This document shows, piece by piece, positions 27,095 through 36,502 of a stretch of 64,000 bases of DNA. The notes beneath the pieces are model-generated. The model saw nothing but the letters and a program-made list of their open reading frames with translations. It did not search any database and was not told where the DNA came from. Each line of letters opens with the position of its first letter. The first letter of the stretch is position 1. Both the position numbers and the translations under genes were made by a program. The stretch is from contig CAYVMN010000001.1 of the NCBI GenBank assembly GCA_964452575.1, forward strand, positions 1-64,000. Reading direction: 5' to 3'. The stretch comes from CAYVMN01 sp964452575. GTDB lineage: Bacteria; Desulfobacterota; DSM-4660; Desulfatiglandales; Desulfatiglandaceae.

Positions 27095-28834
27095 TCAGGC
27101 CCTGGCATATGTGTAGAGCTTTTGGTACAGGCCTTCTTCCTTTATTAGGTTTTGATGGGTATCATTCTGGACGATCCGGCCGTTATCAAGGACGAGAATG
27201 CGGTCCGCATCCCTGATGGTGGACATTCGGTGGGCAACGATGATCGTGGTTCGGCCGTACCAAAGGGATTTGAGGGAATCGCTGATCAAGTGCTCTGATT
27301 CAGGATCAAGTGCTGAGGTTGGTTCATCCAGAATCAAAAGCCTCGGATTCAGCAGGAAGGCCCTTGCAATGGCGATCCTTTGACGTTGACCAGCAGAAAG
27401 CCTGCTTCCATACTGCCCGATTTGGGTATCATATCCCATGGGAAGCCCCCGCGCAAATTGATCCACGTGAGCTGCTTTGGAAGCGGCTCTGATTTCATCC
27501 TTCGTGGCATCCATCCTCACAAAAGAGAGGTTTTCTCCCAGCGTGGCGTGAAAAAGGACCGGCTCCTGAGGGACAAACCCGATCTGTCGCCGCAGGCTGT
27601 CAATTCGGTGCTGGTGAATGTCAAGCCCATCCAGCAGAATGGTTCCCGAAATGGGATCCAGGAGGCGCAAGACCAGGTTCACGAGGGTTGTCTTTCCAGC
27701 GCCGCTGGGTCCGATGATGGCCAATGTCTCCCCAGGTTTTATCTCAAGATTGATGTCCACCAGACGAAACCCCTGCGAGCCATAAGAGAAAGAAACGTTT
27801 TGAAATAGGATATGGCCTTTTACCACCGGAAGTGGTGGCAGATTCTCCGTGTGAATGGATTCTGTGGGCAGATTGAGGACTTCATCAAATCTATCCATCG
27901 CTGCAAAGACCTTGCTTATAAATCCGAAGGAACTCGAGATCCTTGAGATGGGCGTAAATATGAGAAGCAGGCATGTGATAAAGGCCGTCAAGTTTTCGAT
28001 GGCCAAAGACCCGCGAACGACCATCCAGGAACAGATAAAGATCAGAATCCCGATGGTAATGAAGGTCTGGCATGAAACAATGGCCGGGTTCATGGCACGG
28101 AGTCGGTCTTGCTGGTTATGGACCTTCATGGTCGCTTCGTTCAGAAGAGAGAACCTCCCTTTTACAAGTTCCTCTCTACCGTAGCACTTTATTTCTCTCA
28201 GTCCCCTGAGTGATTCCTCCACCATGTTATTGACCGATGCCAGCCTTTCCTGGGCAAGTCGTGACTTTGATCTGATCCTGCGCACAAAGGAGTCTACGGC
28301 CCATGCCATGGGGGAAATCAGGAGGATCGTGATGATCGTGAGTCCAGGGGAATACCAAAGCATCAGGCTGATCAGGCCCAGCACCATTATGGCATTGGGA
28401 ATCAGATTGAATATGCCGAAGCGAATCCCGTCTCCAAAAACTCGTACGTCATTGGAAAGCCTGGAGATCATATCCCCTGTTCTGTGCTCCGGCATGATTC
28501 TCATGGGCACGCTAATGAGCTTTTGAAACAACAGGGTTCGAACGCTGGCTTCTGCGGCATTGCCCAGGCGAAATTTTCTTGATTCCCTTTCAAATTCAAA
28601 GAAAAGGATGCCCAGAAACAGCAGCAATCCCCACATGAGATACTTGAATAGCAGGAGGAAATCCTTTTTGAGGATGATTTCGTTGATGAGGGTTTTTGTC
28701 CAGAAGGGGACGAGCATGATCGCTGCTGAAGACAAACCGGTGAAGAGAAAAACCAGCAAAAACTCCTTGCGGTTTTTGTCCAGCATGCCCCGAAGGGTTT
28801 TCAGGTGTTTAGATTTGAAAACGAGAAATCGCAT
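27095..28834 (-). CDS. MsbA-like ABC exporter (membrane plus ATPase)
   Basis: About 579 residues. An N-terminal six-helix exporter domain (residues ~1-320) is fused to an ATPase with Walker A GPSGAGKTT, signature LSAGQRQRIAIARA and Walker B LLILDEPTSAL. Homologues such as MsbA flip lipid A core across the inner membrane. The ATG at 28834 lies 8 bases beyond the end of KS2, with a GGAGG inside the KS2 3' end as ribosome site; the longer in-frame extension into KS2 is unlikely to be real. As the last gene of the synthase operon it probably flips the finished acyl-lipid to the periplasm. Confidence 0.9.
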   Translation of the reverse strand: MRFLVFKSKHLKTLRGMLDKNRKEFLLVFLFTGLSSAAIMLVPFWTKTLINEIILKKDFLLLFKYLMWGLLLFLGILFFEFERESRKFRLGNAAEASVRTLLFQKLISVPMRIMPEHRTGDMISRLSNDVRVFGDGIRFGIFNLIPNAIMVLGLISLMLWYSPGLTIITILLISPMAWAVDSFVRRIRSKSRLAQERLASVNNMVEESLRGLREIKCYGREELVKGRFSLLNEATMKVHNQQDRLRAMNPAIVSCQTFITIGILIFICSWMVVRGSLAIENLTAFITCLLLIFTPISRISSSFGFISKVFAAMDRFDEVLNLPTESIHTENLPPLPVVKGHILFQNVSFSYGSQGFRLVDINLEIKPGETLAIIGPSGAGKTTLVNLVLRLLDPISGTILLDGLDIHQHRIDSLRRQIGFVPQEPVLFHATLGENLSFVRMDATKDEIRAASKAAHVDQFARGLPMGYDTQIGQYGSRLSAGQRQRIAIARAFLLNPRLLILDEPTSALDPESEHLISDSLKSLWYGRTTIIVAHRMSTIRDADRILVLDNGRIVQNDTHQNLIKEEGLYQKLYTYARA

Positions 28835-28842
28835 TTCTTGGA

Positions 28843-30129
28843 TCAGACCTCCAGCAAAACAGAGGATGACTGGCCTCCCATCCCGTAAGACAGGGTCAGA
28901 AATTGGCTTTGATTGCATGAAAGATGGGAGTCCGAGATCCTTAGCTGAGAAAACGGTTCATCCGCCTTATGAAAATTGGGGGTTGCCGGCACGACGCCAT
29001 CTTCTAGTGCCTTTATCCCTATAATGACCTCAGCAATATCGCTCGCGGCGGCGAGATGTCCCGTGTAGGGCTTCAAACCACAGAGAGGGATCTTCGAAAC
29101 GTGCCTTCCAAGAACAGACTGGATGGCGCCGAGTTCAGACCCGTCACCTTTCGGCGTGGCACTTCCATGGGGTATGATGAATGCGAGATCGTGAATGTCT
29201 GAACTCCCCTCTTTCAATGCCATCTCCATACACCTTTTTCCCGCCTCTGGCGGAACCCCCAGACCTCCTTGAGACGAGAATTCCATACAGTTTCCTGTTC
29301 CTCTTACCTTGCCATAGATCGGGATACCGCGTTTCTCTGCGATCTCGGCAGCCTCCAGGAAGAGGGCCGCTCCGCCTTCTCCGGGGATAAATCCATCCCT
29401 CTGTTGATCAAAGGGTCGAAACGAGTGTATGCCATGCCTGCATCTGGAAAGCCATCCCAGTCCGTCCATTTCGTAGAGCGGGACCTCTGTGATCCAGTTC
29501 CCGCAGCCCACGACCAATGCCTGCTCTACTTCGCGTCGTCGGATGCCCCTACAGGCCAATTCGACGGCATGGAGGCCGCAAGGGGAAAGGCCCGCTAGGC
29601 AGGCATTGGGCCCTTTGAGTTCGAAACGGGCGGACAGAAAGCTGAACAGATTGTTGTGAAGGGATTCCAGCAGGAAAAAAGGATTTACCTCATTCAGGCA
29701 TGCGGTGTTCAGCAGCCTGGGATGAATCTCTTTGAATCCTCCATCCGTCCCTTTTTCCATGGCCGGAAACATGAAATCGTATCCGACTCTTGTAAGATCT
29801 CCTGTGCCAAGGTAGAGGGCCTTGCGTTCAGGAGGAATGTCGCTAAGGTTCATCATTGCCTGTGTTGCCGCTTCATGGGCCGCAACAAACCCCAGCAGGG
29901 CCCCGCGATTCAGAAATTTCATCTGATTCAGGAATCCCTGAGGGATATCATCGGGCAATGGAACTTTGGCTATCTTCCCCATATAGCAGAGTCTCTGAGG
30001 GTGTTTTTCATGGGGAAAATAACCGATTCCCGTTTTTTTGGCCCTGACGTTCCGCCAGTTTTCCTCCACACCCTTCCCGAGAGGCGTCAGAAGGCCCATC
30101 CCTGTTATAACGATCTCTCCTTCATTCAT
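28843..30129 (-). CDS. Ketosynthase-like protein KS2, nucleophile replaced (chain-length-factor-like)
   Basis: 428 residues with the thiolase fold of FabF. Both His residues remain (His321 in IIPHGSAT, His358 in YTGHLAAAS), but the nucleophile segment reads AGLSPCGLHA where active enzymes have STACASGNHA, so Ser182 stands at the Cys position; a Cys two residues later is at the wrong turn. Type II polyketide KS-beta/chain-length factors lose this Cys in the same way and act as partner of an active KS, setting chain length. The nearest active partner in the operon is KS3. It overlaps the upstream dehydratase by 8 bases. Confidence 0.88.
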   Translation of the reverse strand: MNEGEIVITGMGLLTPLGKGVEENWRNVRAKKTGIGYFPHEKHPQRLCYMGKIAKVPLPDDIPQGFLNQMKFLNRGALLGFVAAHEAATQAMMNLSDIPPERKALYLGTGDLTRVGYDFMFPAMEKGTDGGFKEIHPRLLNTACLNEVNPFFLLESLHNNLFSFLSARFELKGPNACLAGLSPCGLHAVELACRGIRRREVEQALVVGCGNWITEVPLYEMDGLGWLSRCRHGIHSFRPFDQQRDGFIPGEGGAALFLEAAEIAEKRGIPIYGKVRGTGNCMEFSSQGGLGVPPEAGKRCMEMALKEGSSDIHDLAFIIPHGSATPKGDGSELGAIQSVLGRHVSKIPLCGLKPYTGHLAAASDIAEVIIGIKALEDGVVPATPNFHKADEPFSQLRISDSHLSCNQSQFLTLSYGMGGQSSSVLLEV

Positions 30130-30586
30130 CTTTCGAAAAACCTGAATCTCTGGTCAAGATTCGAAAGAGATGCGCCAATTCATGGGCTTCGCCGATCCTT
30201 GAAAGCGGTACGATGTCTACTTCGAATATCGCCGTCACCTTCTTCTTTCCGCCGACATGCCCAGTCCCTTTGTAGGTGTTCACGCCAGATATGGAGACAC
30301 CCTGGGCCTGGACCTCCAGTAGCACCTGATCTCCAGGCAAGGCGAAGCCGTAAAAGGCGGCCTTTGTGATTCTGCGCAGCAATACCCATCTTCTGAAATC
30401 CGAGGATTTGGCCTCAAGCCATCCTGATAACTGAACCAGGGCTTCCAGAAGCAAAGCCCCCGGCATTACAGGGTTTTTGGGGAAATGAAAGGCAAGGAAG
30501 TCTTCGCTCATGGTGATATTCTTCACCCCCCTGATGAAGCCTCCTGAATGGTAATCGGTCACGTGATCGATCAGCAGGTATCGCAT
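30122..30586 (-). CDS. FabZ-like 3-hydroxyacyl-ACP dehydratase
   Basis: 154 residues, single hot-dog fold. The catalytic pair is visible: His in FHFPKNPVMPG (the FabZ HFPG..P..PG motif) and Glu in LLEALVQLSGW. The enzyme removes water from 3-hydroxyacyl-ACP to give the trans-2-enoyl chain. It is 58 bases downstream of FabG and overlaps KS2, so the order reductase, dehydratase, chain-length factor is preserved in the operon. A second, distinct dehydratase (32746-33225) in the same operon suggests that the two act on different chain stages or geometries. Confidence 0.88.
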   Translation of the reverse strand: MRYLLIDHVTDYHSGGFIRGVKNITMSEDFLAFHFPKNPVMPGALLLEALVQLSGWLEAKSSDFRRWVLLRRITKAAFYGFALPGDQVLLEVQAQGVSISGVNTYKGTGHVGGKKKVTAIFEVDIVPLSRIGEAHELAHLFRILTRDSGFSKDE

Positions 30587-30644
30587 AGGGTTTCCTTTTT
30601 GAATCTGGAGATCTCAAGAATATCCACAGCCTGATATATTCGCA

Positions 30645-31397
30645 TTATGAGACGCTGAGCCCCCCGTCAACAGTGATTGCCTCTCCGGTAATATAATCTG
30701 CCTTATCGGAGGCAAGGAAGACAACGAGGTTTGCCACATCAGAAGGTTCGCCGAATCTTGAGGCGGGAATCTTCTTGAGGATTGCCTCCCCGGCCTTTTT
30801 CCTTATCCGATGGCTCATTTCGGTGATGATCACACCCGGCAAGACAGCGTTCACCTGAATGTTCTTGCCTGCCAATTCGACGGCACATGCCCTGGTAAAG
30901 GATACCAGGCCTCCTTTTGCGGCCGCATAGTTCGTCTGTCCTTTACCGCCCCTGATGGCACTTGTAGAAGCAATATTGATGATCTTTCCCCTATGGTTTG
31001 GCAGCATTATTTCCACGGCCATTTGGGAGGCCAGAAAAGGGCCTTTTAGATCAACATCACATATCTTTTCCCAATCGGATAAGCGCATGCTCAACATAAG
31101 GCTATCTCTCGCGATCCCGGCATTGTTCACGAGGATGTCCAGGCCATGATAATTTTTCCTGACAAAATCAAAAAGGGCCCGGACTTCAACGGGATTTGAA
31201 ATGTCGGCACGGCAGATATCCGACTCAAATCCTTCCCTGCTAAGATCTCTTCGTAATTCCTCGGCCTTTTCCTGAGAACGGCTGAAATTGATCACAACCG
31301 TTGCGCCGGCCCGGGCAAGCCCCAGACTGCATTCCCTCCCGATGCCCCTGGATCCACCAGTCACAAGGGCAATCCTGTTGGTCAGGTCCAATTTCAT
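30645..31397 (-). CDS. fabG: 3-oxoacyl-ACP reductase (FabG-like SDR)
   Basis: 250 residues, classical short-chain dehydrogenase. The NADP(H)-binding TGGSRGIGRE motif is at residues 14-23, NNAG at the end of strand 4, and the catalytic Ser-Tyr-Lys set is complete (IASTSA, then YAAAK), with the VNAVLPG and ITVDGG ends typical of FabG. It reduces the 3-keto group after each condensation. Located between KS3 and the FabZ-like dehydratase, it serves the same acyl chain. Whether it is also the housekeeping FabG cannot be told from this window. Confidence 0.9.
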   Translation of the reverse strand: MKLDLTNRIALVTGGSRGIGRECSLGLARAGATVVINFSRSQEKAEELRRDLSREGFESDICRADISNPVEVRALFDFVRKNYHGLDILVNNAGIARDSLMLSMRLSDWEKICDVDLKGPFLASQMAVEIMLPNHRGKIINIASTSAIRGGKGQTNYAAAKGGLVSFTRACAVELAGKNIQVNAVLPGVIITEMSHRIRKKAGEAILKKIPASRFGEPSDVANLVVFLASDKADYITGEAITVDGGLSVS

Positions 31398-31434
31398 GGT
31401 CTTCTTATTCCTCCGTCTTCGCGAGAGGATGATT

Positions 31435-32715
31435 TCAATGGACGTATTTCTTCACGGCAACTGTAGCATTCTGCCCCCCAAAACCGAAGGAATTGGACAG
31501 TGCAGCCCGGACCTCTCGGGTGCGTTTCTTATTGGGAACATAGTCCAGGTCACATTTGGGGTCTGGATTGAAGAGATTGATCGTAGGATGAACCTTATCA
31601 TCCCTGACGCTTAATACCGTGTATATGAACTCAGGCCCTCCCGATGCCGCCATCAAGTGTCCGATCATAGACTTGCTCGAACTTACAGACAATGTGGTCG
31701 CATGCTCTCTAAATACGCTTTTTATAGCGATGGTCTCTGACAGGTCATTCTGTCTTGTCCCGGTGCCATGGGCATTGATATAATCGATATCCCAAGGGTT
31801 CATGGCTGCATCCTCCAGAGCATTGCCCATGGACCTTGCGGCACCCCGGCCTTGTGGATCAGGCGCCGCCACCCGAAAAGCGTCCATGGACGAGCCATAA
31901 CCCACAATTTCAGCATAGATTTTTGCCGCTCTTTCAAGGGCATGGTTGAGTTCCTCGAGTACCACAAATCCCGCCCCCTCACCGATCACCAGCCCTGAAC
32001 GCCTTCTGTCAAAGGGCCGGCATGCGGTCCTAGGATCTCCCGAGTAAACGGAAGCGGCCGTGAGGAGATGGAAAAACGCCACACCTACGGGGTTGATCAT
32101 GGAATCACTCCCACCGGCAAGCATGACCTCTTCGTCCCCTCTGCGGACATTCCGATACCCCAACCCAATGGCCTGCGTCGCCGATGCACACGCCGAAGTA
32201 ACCGTGCAACAGGGACCGTGCAGTGAAAACCTTGTTGATATGAGAGCTGCCGGCCTGTTGGCGTTGTTCCTGATAATCGATTCCCGATGCACATTGGCAT
32301 GTTTCTCACTGAACCCCACGAAATCGAATCTCCCATTCTCGTTTATCCATGCTGCGATGTCCTCTAACCTTACGATTCCCAAACCAGCCGCAGAAATGGT
32401 GCCGTAACGTTCTCTATTGCCTTCGACGTCCAGGATTCCCGCATCTTCCAGGGCGGATTTCGCGGCCCACAAGGCAAAAAGCGTCCTTCGTTCCCCTTCG
32501 GCCAAAGCATCCTCAGGAAATGAATTTCGTATCTTTTCCCAATCGGATTTCCCGATTTCGCCGGCAGCCCGAATGGGGGACGTGGCACTTTGTGGAAGGG
32601 ATAGTTCTCGAATTCCCGAAACGCCTGCCAGCAGTTTCTCCCAGTTTTCTTCCACACCAAGCCCCAGTGCGGTTACAAGACCAAGTCCTGTAACCACCAC
32701 TCTCCTGTTCGACAT
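31435..32715 (-). CDS. Beta-ketoacyl-ACP synthase KS3 (FabF-type, active site intact)
   Basis: 426 residues. Cys176 (TSACASATQ), His316 (INAHGTGT) and His353 (IGHLMAASG) make a full condensing-enzyme triad. An unusual feature next to the nucleophile is SAT in place of the common SG(N/S), a segment lining the acyl pocket. It is 37 bases upstream of FabG and about 30 bases downstream of a dehydratase gene. With KS2, which lacks the Cys, it probably forms a KS-alpha/KS-beta heterodimer as in aromatic and aryl polyene synthases; that pairing is inferred from order and residues. Confidence 0.92.
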   Translation of the reverse strand: MSNRRVVVTGLGLVTALGLGVEENWEKLLAGVSGIRELSLPQSATSPIRAAGEIGKSDWEKIRNSFPEDALAEGERRTLFALWAAKSALEDAGILDVEGNRERYGTISAAGLGIVRLEDIAAWINENGRFDFVGFSEKHANVHRESIIRNNANRPAALISTRFSLHGPCCTVTSACASATQAIGLGYRNVRRGDEEVMLAGGSDSMINPVGVAFFHLLTAASVYSGDPRTACRPFDRRRSGLVIGEGAGFVVLEELNHALERAAKIYAEIVGYGSSMDAFRVAAPDPQGRGAARSMGNALEDAAMNPWDIDYINAHGTGTRQNDLSETIAIKSVFREHATTLSVSSSKSMIGHLMAASGGPEFIYTVLSVRDDKVHPTINLFNPDPKCDLDYVPNKKRTREVRAALSNSFGFGGQNATVAVKKYVH

Positions 32716-32745
32716 GCTTCCCTTTTCTTTAGAATTAATCGGTTT

Positions 32746-33225
32746 TCAAACAATGACGCTACTCCTGCCGGAGGCATGTGTTTGGGTATTCATATCGTGG
32801 CAAAAATACTCAAACTGCCTCAAGAGTGCTTCCGGATCAGGGCTATCAAAATGGCTGTAAATCATACGATCGGCTTTGGCTATAGGTTCACCGTCAATAT
32901 GCACCTCGGCCTTTCCAAGTGAATCCGTCTCGGTGGTCGAGAGGATTTCTGCTTGAATATGAGCCTTAAAACCGGGACACAGATCGGCCATAACCTTCAC
33001 ATCTTCGACAATGGATAGGATTGGAAGATATTGAAAATCATGAGAGTAGATAATCAACCATCCAAGAAGTTGGGCCATGGCTTCCACATATACCACACCC
33101 GGTATCAAAGGGATTCTTGTGAAGTGCTCCTGCAAGAATTCCTCGGAGAGGGAAAAGGCCTTTATACCTTCGATGGATCTGCCTTTTTCAATTTGGACGA
33201 TTCGGTCGAAAAAAAGAAACCGCAT
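32746..33225 (-). CDS. Hot-dog dehydratase, FabA/FabZ-like
   Basis: 159 residues, one hot-dog domain. QEHFTRIPLIPGVVYVEAMAQLLGW contains the catalytic His and Glu of the FabZ family, with T replacing the usual P after HF. The C-terminal ~40 residues are longer than in FabZ. The expected reaction is dehydration of 3-hydroxyacyl-ACP. It lies between KS4 and KS3. Having two dehydratases per operon is also a feature of aryl polyene clusters, where they are thought to make a conjugated polyene chain. Confidence 0.85.
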   Translation of the reverse strand: MRFLFFDRIVQIEKGRSIEGIKAFSLSEEFLQEHFTRIPLIPGVVYVEAMAQLLGWLIIYSHDFQYLPILSIVEDVKVMADLCPGFKAHIQAEILSTTETDSLGKAEVHIDGEPIAKADRMIYSHFDSPDPEALLRQFEYFCHDMNTQTHASGRSSVIV

Positions 33226-33279
33226 CCTCGATCCCCCCCTTGCGCCTGAAAACAGGCGATGTAATCATTCTTGAGAATC

Positions 33280-34557
33280 TCAATGGCAGGCCTCCATGAT
33301 CAACGATGCGCATGGGCCTTCGTGGCTCCGGCTGTTTATCAAGACCCGCCCCACGTTCTTGCTGAACCCCTTGCCCCGAACCACATGGAAACGGATACGG
33401 CGCTCCAAGGGGTCGGCGTTCAACGTGCCGGGGATCACGCCATGGTGAATCATTTGAACCGCCAAGACGGCGTCCACTGCCGATGAACCTGCCAACAGAT
33501 GCCCCAGAGCGCCTTTGGAAGAGAAAACCACCATTTTTTCAAGGCAACTGGAAAAGACACGATGAATGGCCTCGATTTCATTGCCATCCCCTTCAGCGGT
33601 TCCGTCTCCATGGGCCATGATAAGATCAATATCCCCAGGCTCAATTCCGGCCGTCCTTATGGCTCCATTCATGGCCCTTGCCATGGCCTTTGTCGTGGGG
33701 GTGGGCTTTTGCCCTTCCCTTTCACATGCCGACCCATAGCCCGACACCTTGGCGACAAATGGCACGCCACGCCGGAGAGCGGAAGCGCGGGATTCCAGGA
33801 CCAGGGCGCCACATCCTTCTCCCAGCAATGCCCCTTTTCTGCGCTCTGAAAAAGGCCTGCATGCCATCCTGTGAACCGGCTCATCGGTATTCAGGATTTT
33901 GGCCAATTGGCCTCGGGCCAGGCTCAATGGCGATATCTTTTCACTGACACCCCCCACAAGAACTACATCTGCCTTCTGGTCCTGGATGGTTCTTGCGCCT
34001 TCTGCCATGGCCTGGGCGCCGGCATCGGCATGTGGGGAGAAGACCCCATTTTCTCCACCAATGCCCAGATCGATGGCCACTTGGCAGAACGAGACATTGT
34101 TGAGCATGGAAAACGGCCACAGGGGATATATTTCTCTGTATCCCTCCTCGAAGAACCTTTCATAATCCACCATTCCGCCAGGATCCCTTGATTTCATGAC
34201 AGCGGGCAGAAGGTCGGCAATCTCATAATCCACCATTCCCATGCCCACGAAAAACCCTATCCCATCCCTGGGAACGGATGCCCGGTTCAGCCCTGATTCC
34301 ACGAAGGCGTCCTTGCTGCATTTCATCAACATACGGGAATGAATGCCCATCATTCGCGCATCCCTGGGATGAATCCTCGAATGGGAAGGGTCAAATGGAC
34401 ATACCTGGGCCCCCACCTGGCAATCAAGGCCCTGCGTTTCGAACCCAACAATGGGACGGATGCCCTGCCTTCCCGACAGAAGGGCCTGAAAGGTTTCCTG
34501 AGGGGTGGTGCCAAGGGAGCACACCAGCCCCGTTCCGGTAATGACGGCGCTTTCCAT
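33280..34557 (-). CDS. Ketosynthase-like protein KS4, nucleophile replaced by Ala (chain-length-factor-like)
   Basis: About 425 residues, FabF fold. The two active-site His residues are kept (His316 in MAHGDGT, His353 in LGHLLAGSS) but the nucleophile segment reads FSPHADAGAQA against ISTACASGNHA in KS1, placing Ala177 at the Cys position. The protein therefore cannot form the acyl-Cys intermediate and is expected to be the partner of KS5, whose gene is directly upstream. The ATG at 34557 is preferred over an in-frame start near 34605 because it begins at the conserved ESAVITGTG strand and is preceded by AGAAGG. Confidence 0.88.
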   Translation of the reverse strand: MESAVITGTGLVCSLGTTPQETFQALLSGRQGIRPIVGFETQGLDCQVGAQVCPFDPSHSRIHPRDARMMGIHSRMLMKCSKDAFVESGLNRASVPRDGIGFFVGMGMVDYEIADLLPAVMKSRDPGGMVDYERFFEEGYREIYPLWPFSMLNNVSFCQVAIDLGIGGENGVFSPHADAGAQAMAEGARTIQDQKADVVLVGGVSEKISPLSLARGQLAKILNTDEPVHRMACRPFSERRKGALLGEGCGALVLESRASALRRGVPFVAKVSGYGSACEREGQKPTPTTKAMARAMNGAIRTAGIEPGDIDLIMAHGDGTAEGDGNEIEAIHRVFSSCLEKMVVFSSKGALGHLLAGSSAVDAVLAVQMIHHGVIPGTLNADPLERRIRFHVVRGKGFSKNVGRVLINSRSHEGPCASLIMEACH

Positions 34558-34601
34558 GGTGAATATGCCTTCTTTATGGCGTTGGCCCAATCCCCTGGAT
34601 C

Positions 34602-35894
34602 TCACAGGGGTTTACCAATACAGAGGCATGTATTTTGTCCTCCGAAGGCAAAGGAATTGGAGATGGCAACCGAATGAGGATGCCGAATGGCCAGGTTGGG
34701 TACATACCACAGGTCACATTTGGGATCAGGGAATTCTTGATTGACGGTCGGCAAGATAACGGAACGGTTCATCCCCATGAGCGTAAGGATGAGCTCTATG
34801 GGACCTGCTGCCGCAATGCTATGGCCCAGCATGGACTTGTTGGAGCTGATCGGTATTTCATAGGCCCTTGGGCCGAAGACTTCCTTTATGGCCCTGGTTT
34901 CGCATAGATCGTTTTTCGGGGTTGATGTCCCATGAGCATTGATATAATCAATATCTTCCGTGGAAAGACGCGCATCGGCAATGGCCTTTCCCATGGCCAG
35001 CACAGCGCCTTTCCCCTGGGGATGGGTATCGGTAATGCGATAGGCATCTGCAGAGACGCCATATCCCAGGATCTCTCCTTGTATGGGGGCGTTTCTCCGT
35101 TGGGCATGGTGATAGTCCTCCAGAATCAAGGCTGCCGCCCCTTCGGACAAGACAAAGCCATTTCTTTTTCGATCGAATGGCCTTGATGCCTTCTGGGGCG
35201 TCACATACCGTTCGGCCAAGGCGCCCAGCAGAAGAAACCCCATAAGACCTGTAAGGGTCAATGTCGCCTCACAGCCTCCGGCGATCATCACGTCATTCTT
35301 GCCGTCTTGAATGATCCGGAAGGCCTCCCCCACGGCCTGGCTGCCGGCGGCACATGCCGATGCAATGGAGAGATTTGATCCCTTGCATTCGAAAAGCATG
35401 GAAAGGATGGAAGATGCCATATCCGGTTTTCTGCGGTAAAAATTGAAGAAGTTGTATCCTCCTTCATTCATGAGCCCCTGAAGATCCCAATTCTCCTTTC
35501 CATCGTAAAATCCGTGCAGAAAGGCGATATCTTCCAAAGAGGGGTTTTCGCCATAAGACCCAAGAGAAACCCCGATTCGATCACGGGCAGAAACCTCATG
35601 GAGTCTGGCCTGCAAAACGGCTTCCTTTGTAGCAATGCTCATCAACCTGAGGCCTCTGGAAGAGAATTTGAGGAGACTTTTTTTGTCTTCGTATGCGATG
35701 TCTTCGATCCAATGGTCGTTGATCTGACCGGCGATCTGGCACGGAAGGCCCTCCACATTAAATGCCTTGATGTAGTCTATTCCGGATTCCCCTTGCTTAC
35801 AGTGATCAAAGGTCTCTTCGGCATTCCTGCCCAAGGGCGTGAGCATGCCGTACCCCGTAATCACCACCCGACGCCTTGAAGCTTTTTTCCACAT
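34602..35894 (-). CDS. Beta-ketoacyl-ACP synthase KS5 (FabF-type, active site intact)
   Basis: 430 residues. Triad: Cys181 (ASACAAGSQ), His321 (INAHGTST) and His358 (LGHSIAAAG). It is followed 44 bases later by KS4, which lacks the Cys, the classical KS-alpha then KS-beta order. It lies 21 bases after the ACP/zinc-ribbon gene. The residues at 130-160 (GYNFFNFYRRKPD) form an aromatic-rich insertion near the dimer interface not seen in KS1 or KS3, possibly related to chain shape. Together with KS4 it probably does one of two elongation programmes in this locus. Confidence 0.92.
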   Translation of the reverse strand: MWKKASRRRVVITGYGMLTPLGRNAEETFDHCKQGESGIDYIKAFNVEGLPCQIAGQINDHWIEDIAYEDKKSLLKFSSRGLRLMSIATKEAVLQARLHEVSARDRIGVSLGSYGENPSLEDIAFLHGFYDGKENWDLQGLMNEGGYNFFNFYRRKPDMASSILSMLFECKGSNLSIASACAAGSQAVGEAFRIIQDGKNDVMIAGGCEATLTLTGLMGFLLLGALAERYVTPQKASRPFDRKRNGFVLSEGAAALILEDYHHAQRRNAPIQGEILGYGVSADAYRITDTHPQGKGAVLAMGKAIADARLSTEDIDYINAHGTSTPKNDLCETRAIKEVFGPRAYEIPISSNKSMLGHSIAAAGPIELILTLMGMNRSVILPTVNQEFPDPKCDLWYVPNLAIRHPHSVAISNSFAFGGQNTCLCIGKPL

Positions 35895-35915
35895 CTCTTT
35901 TCGGCTTCTTGAATA

Positions 35916-36479
35916 TCAAAATATCCTGTTTTCCTCCTGGGCCTGCTTCAACCAGTCCGTGATGAGGTCGTCTCCGTTTTTATATACGGCATTCTTGCCG
36001 CAGGAACCACACAGGACATGGGTTCCGTCATCACTTTTCCATTCGGAACTGCCGCACGCAGGGCATTTTTCCGGCAGGGTGTTGAGAATATCCATGACGG
36101 CCTTTGCCATAGACTCCACAGTGATGATATTCACCACCTCATCCATGTCCATTCCAGGCCTTAAGTCCGGCTGATTCCCTCCAAAACGCAAGGTCAGCAG
36201 CGCCACGGCCTTATCCGTCAACCGGCCATATTCGTCAATGGAAGCCCCTTCGCCAAACATCTCCTCTGCATGTTCCAGGACAAAGTGGCGGGCCATCTTG
36301 AAACCAAAGGTCTGTTCCAAATTATAGCTAATATCGAGGAAATCCAGGGATTCCGCATTGAGATCCCGTGTCAATACACTCTCAGGCCGAATGGAGGCCT
36401 CATCAACCCCAAGGGCCTTTGAAACAGCGCTCTTCACCTCAGAAAATACCTTTTCCTTTCTAATAATGCCTTCCCCCAT
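35916..36479 (-). CDS. ACP fused to a C-terminal zinc ribbon
   Basis: 187 residues. Residues ~8-95 look like an acyl carrier domain: TRDLNAESLDFLDISYNLE fits the helix-2 attachment site with Glu-Ser-Leu in place of the usual Asp-Ser-Leu. Residues ~135-170 contain CPACGS...CGSCG, a four-Cys zinc ribbon. A helical linker joins them. I know of no standard ACP with such a tail; it may bind a partner enzyme or the membrane. Located between the FabL-like reductase and KS5, it is probably the carrier dedicated to the minus operon, with the plain ACP at 26749 serving the plus operon or both. Confidence 0.8.
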   Translation of the reverse strand: MGEGIIRKEKVFSEVKSAVSKALGVDEASIRPESVLTRDLNAESLDFLDISYNLEQTFGFKMARHFVLEHAEEMFGEGASIDEYGRLTDKAVALLTLRFGGNQPDLRPGMDMDEVVNIITVESMAKAVMDILNTLPEKCPACGSSEWKSDDGTHVLCGSCGKNAVYKNGDDLITDWLKQAQEENRIF

Positions 36480-36502
36480 ACATCCTCCAAATGTAATAAC
36501 CC

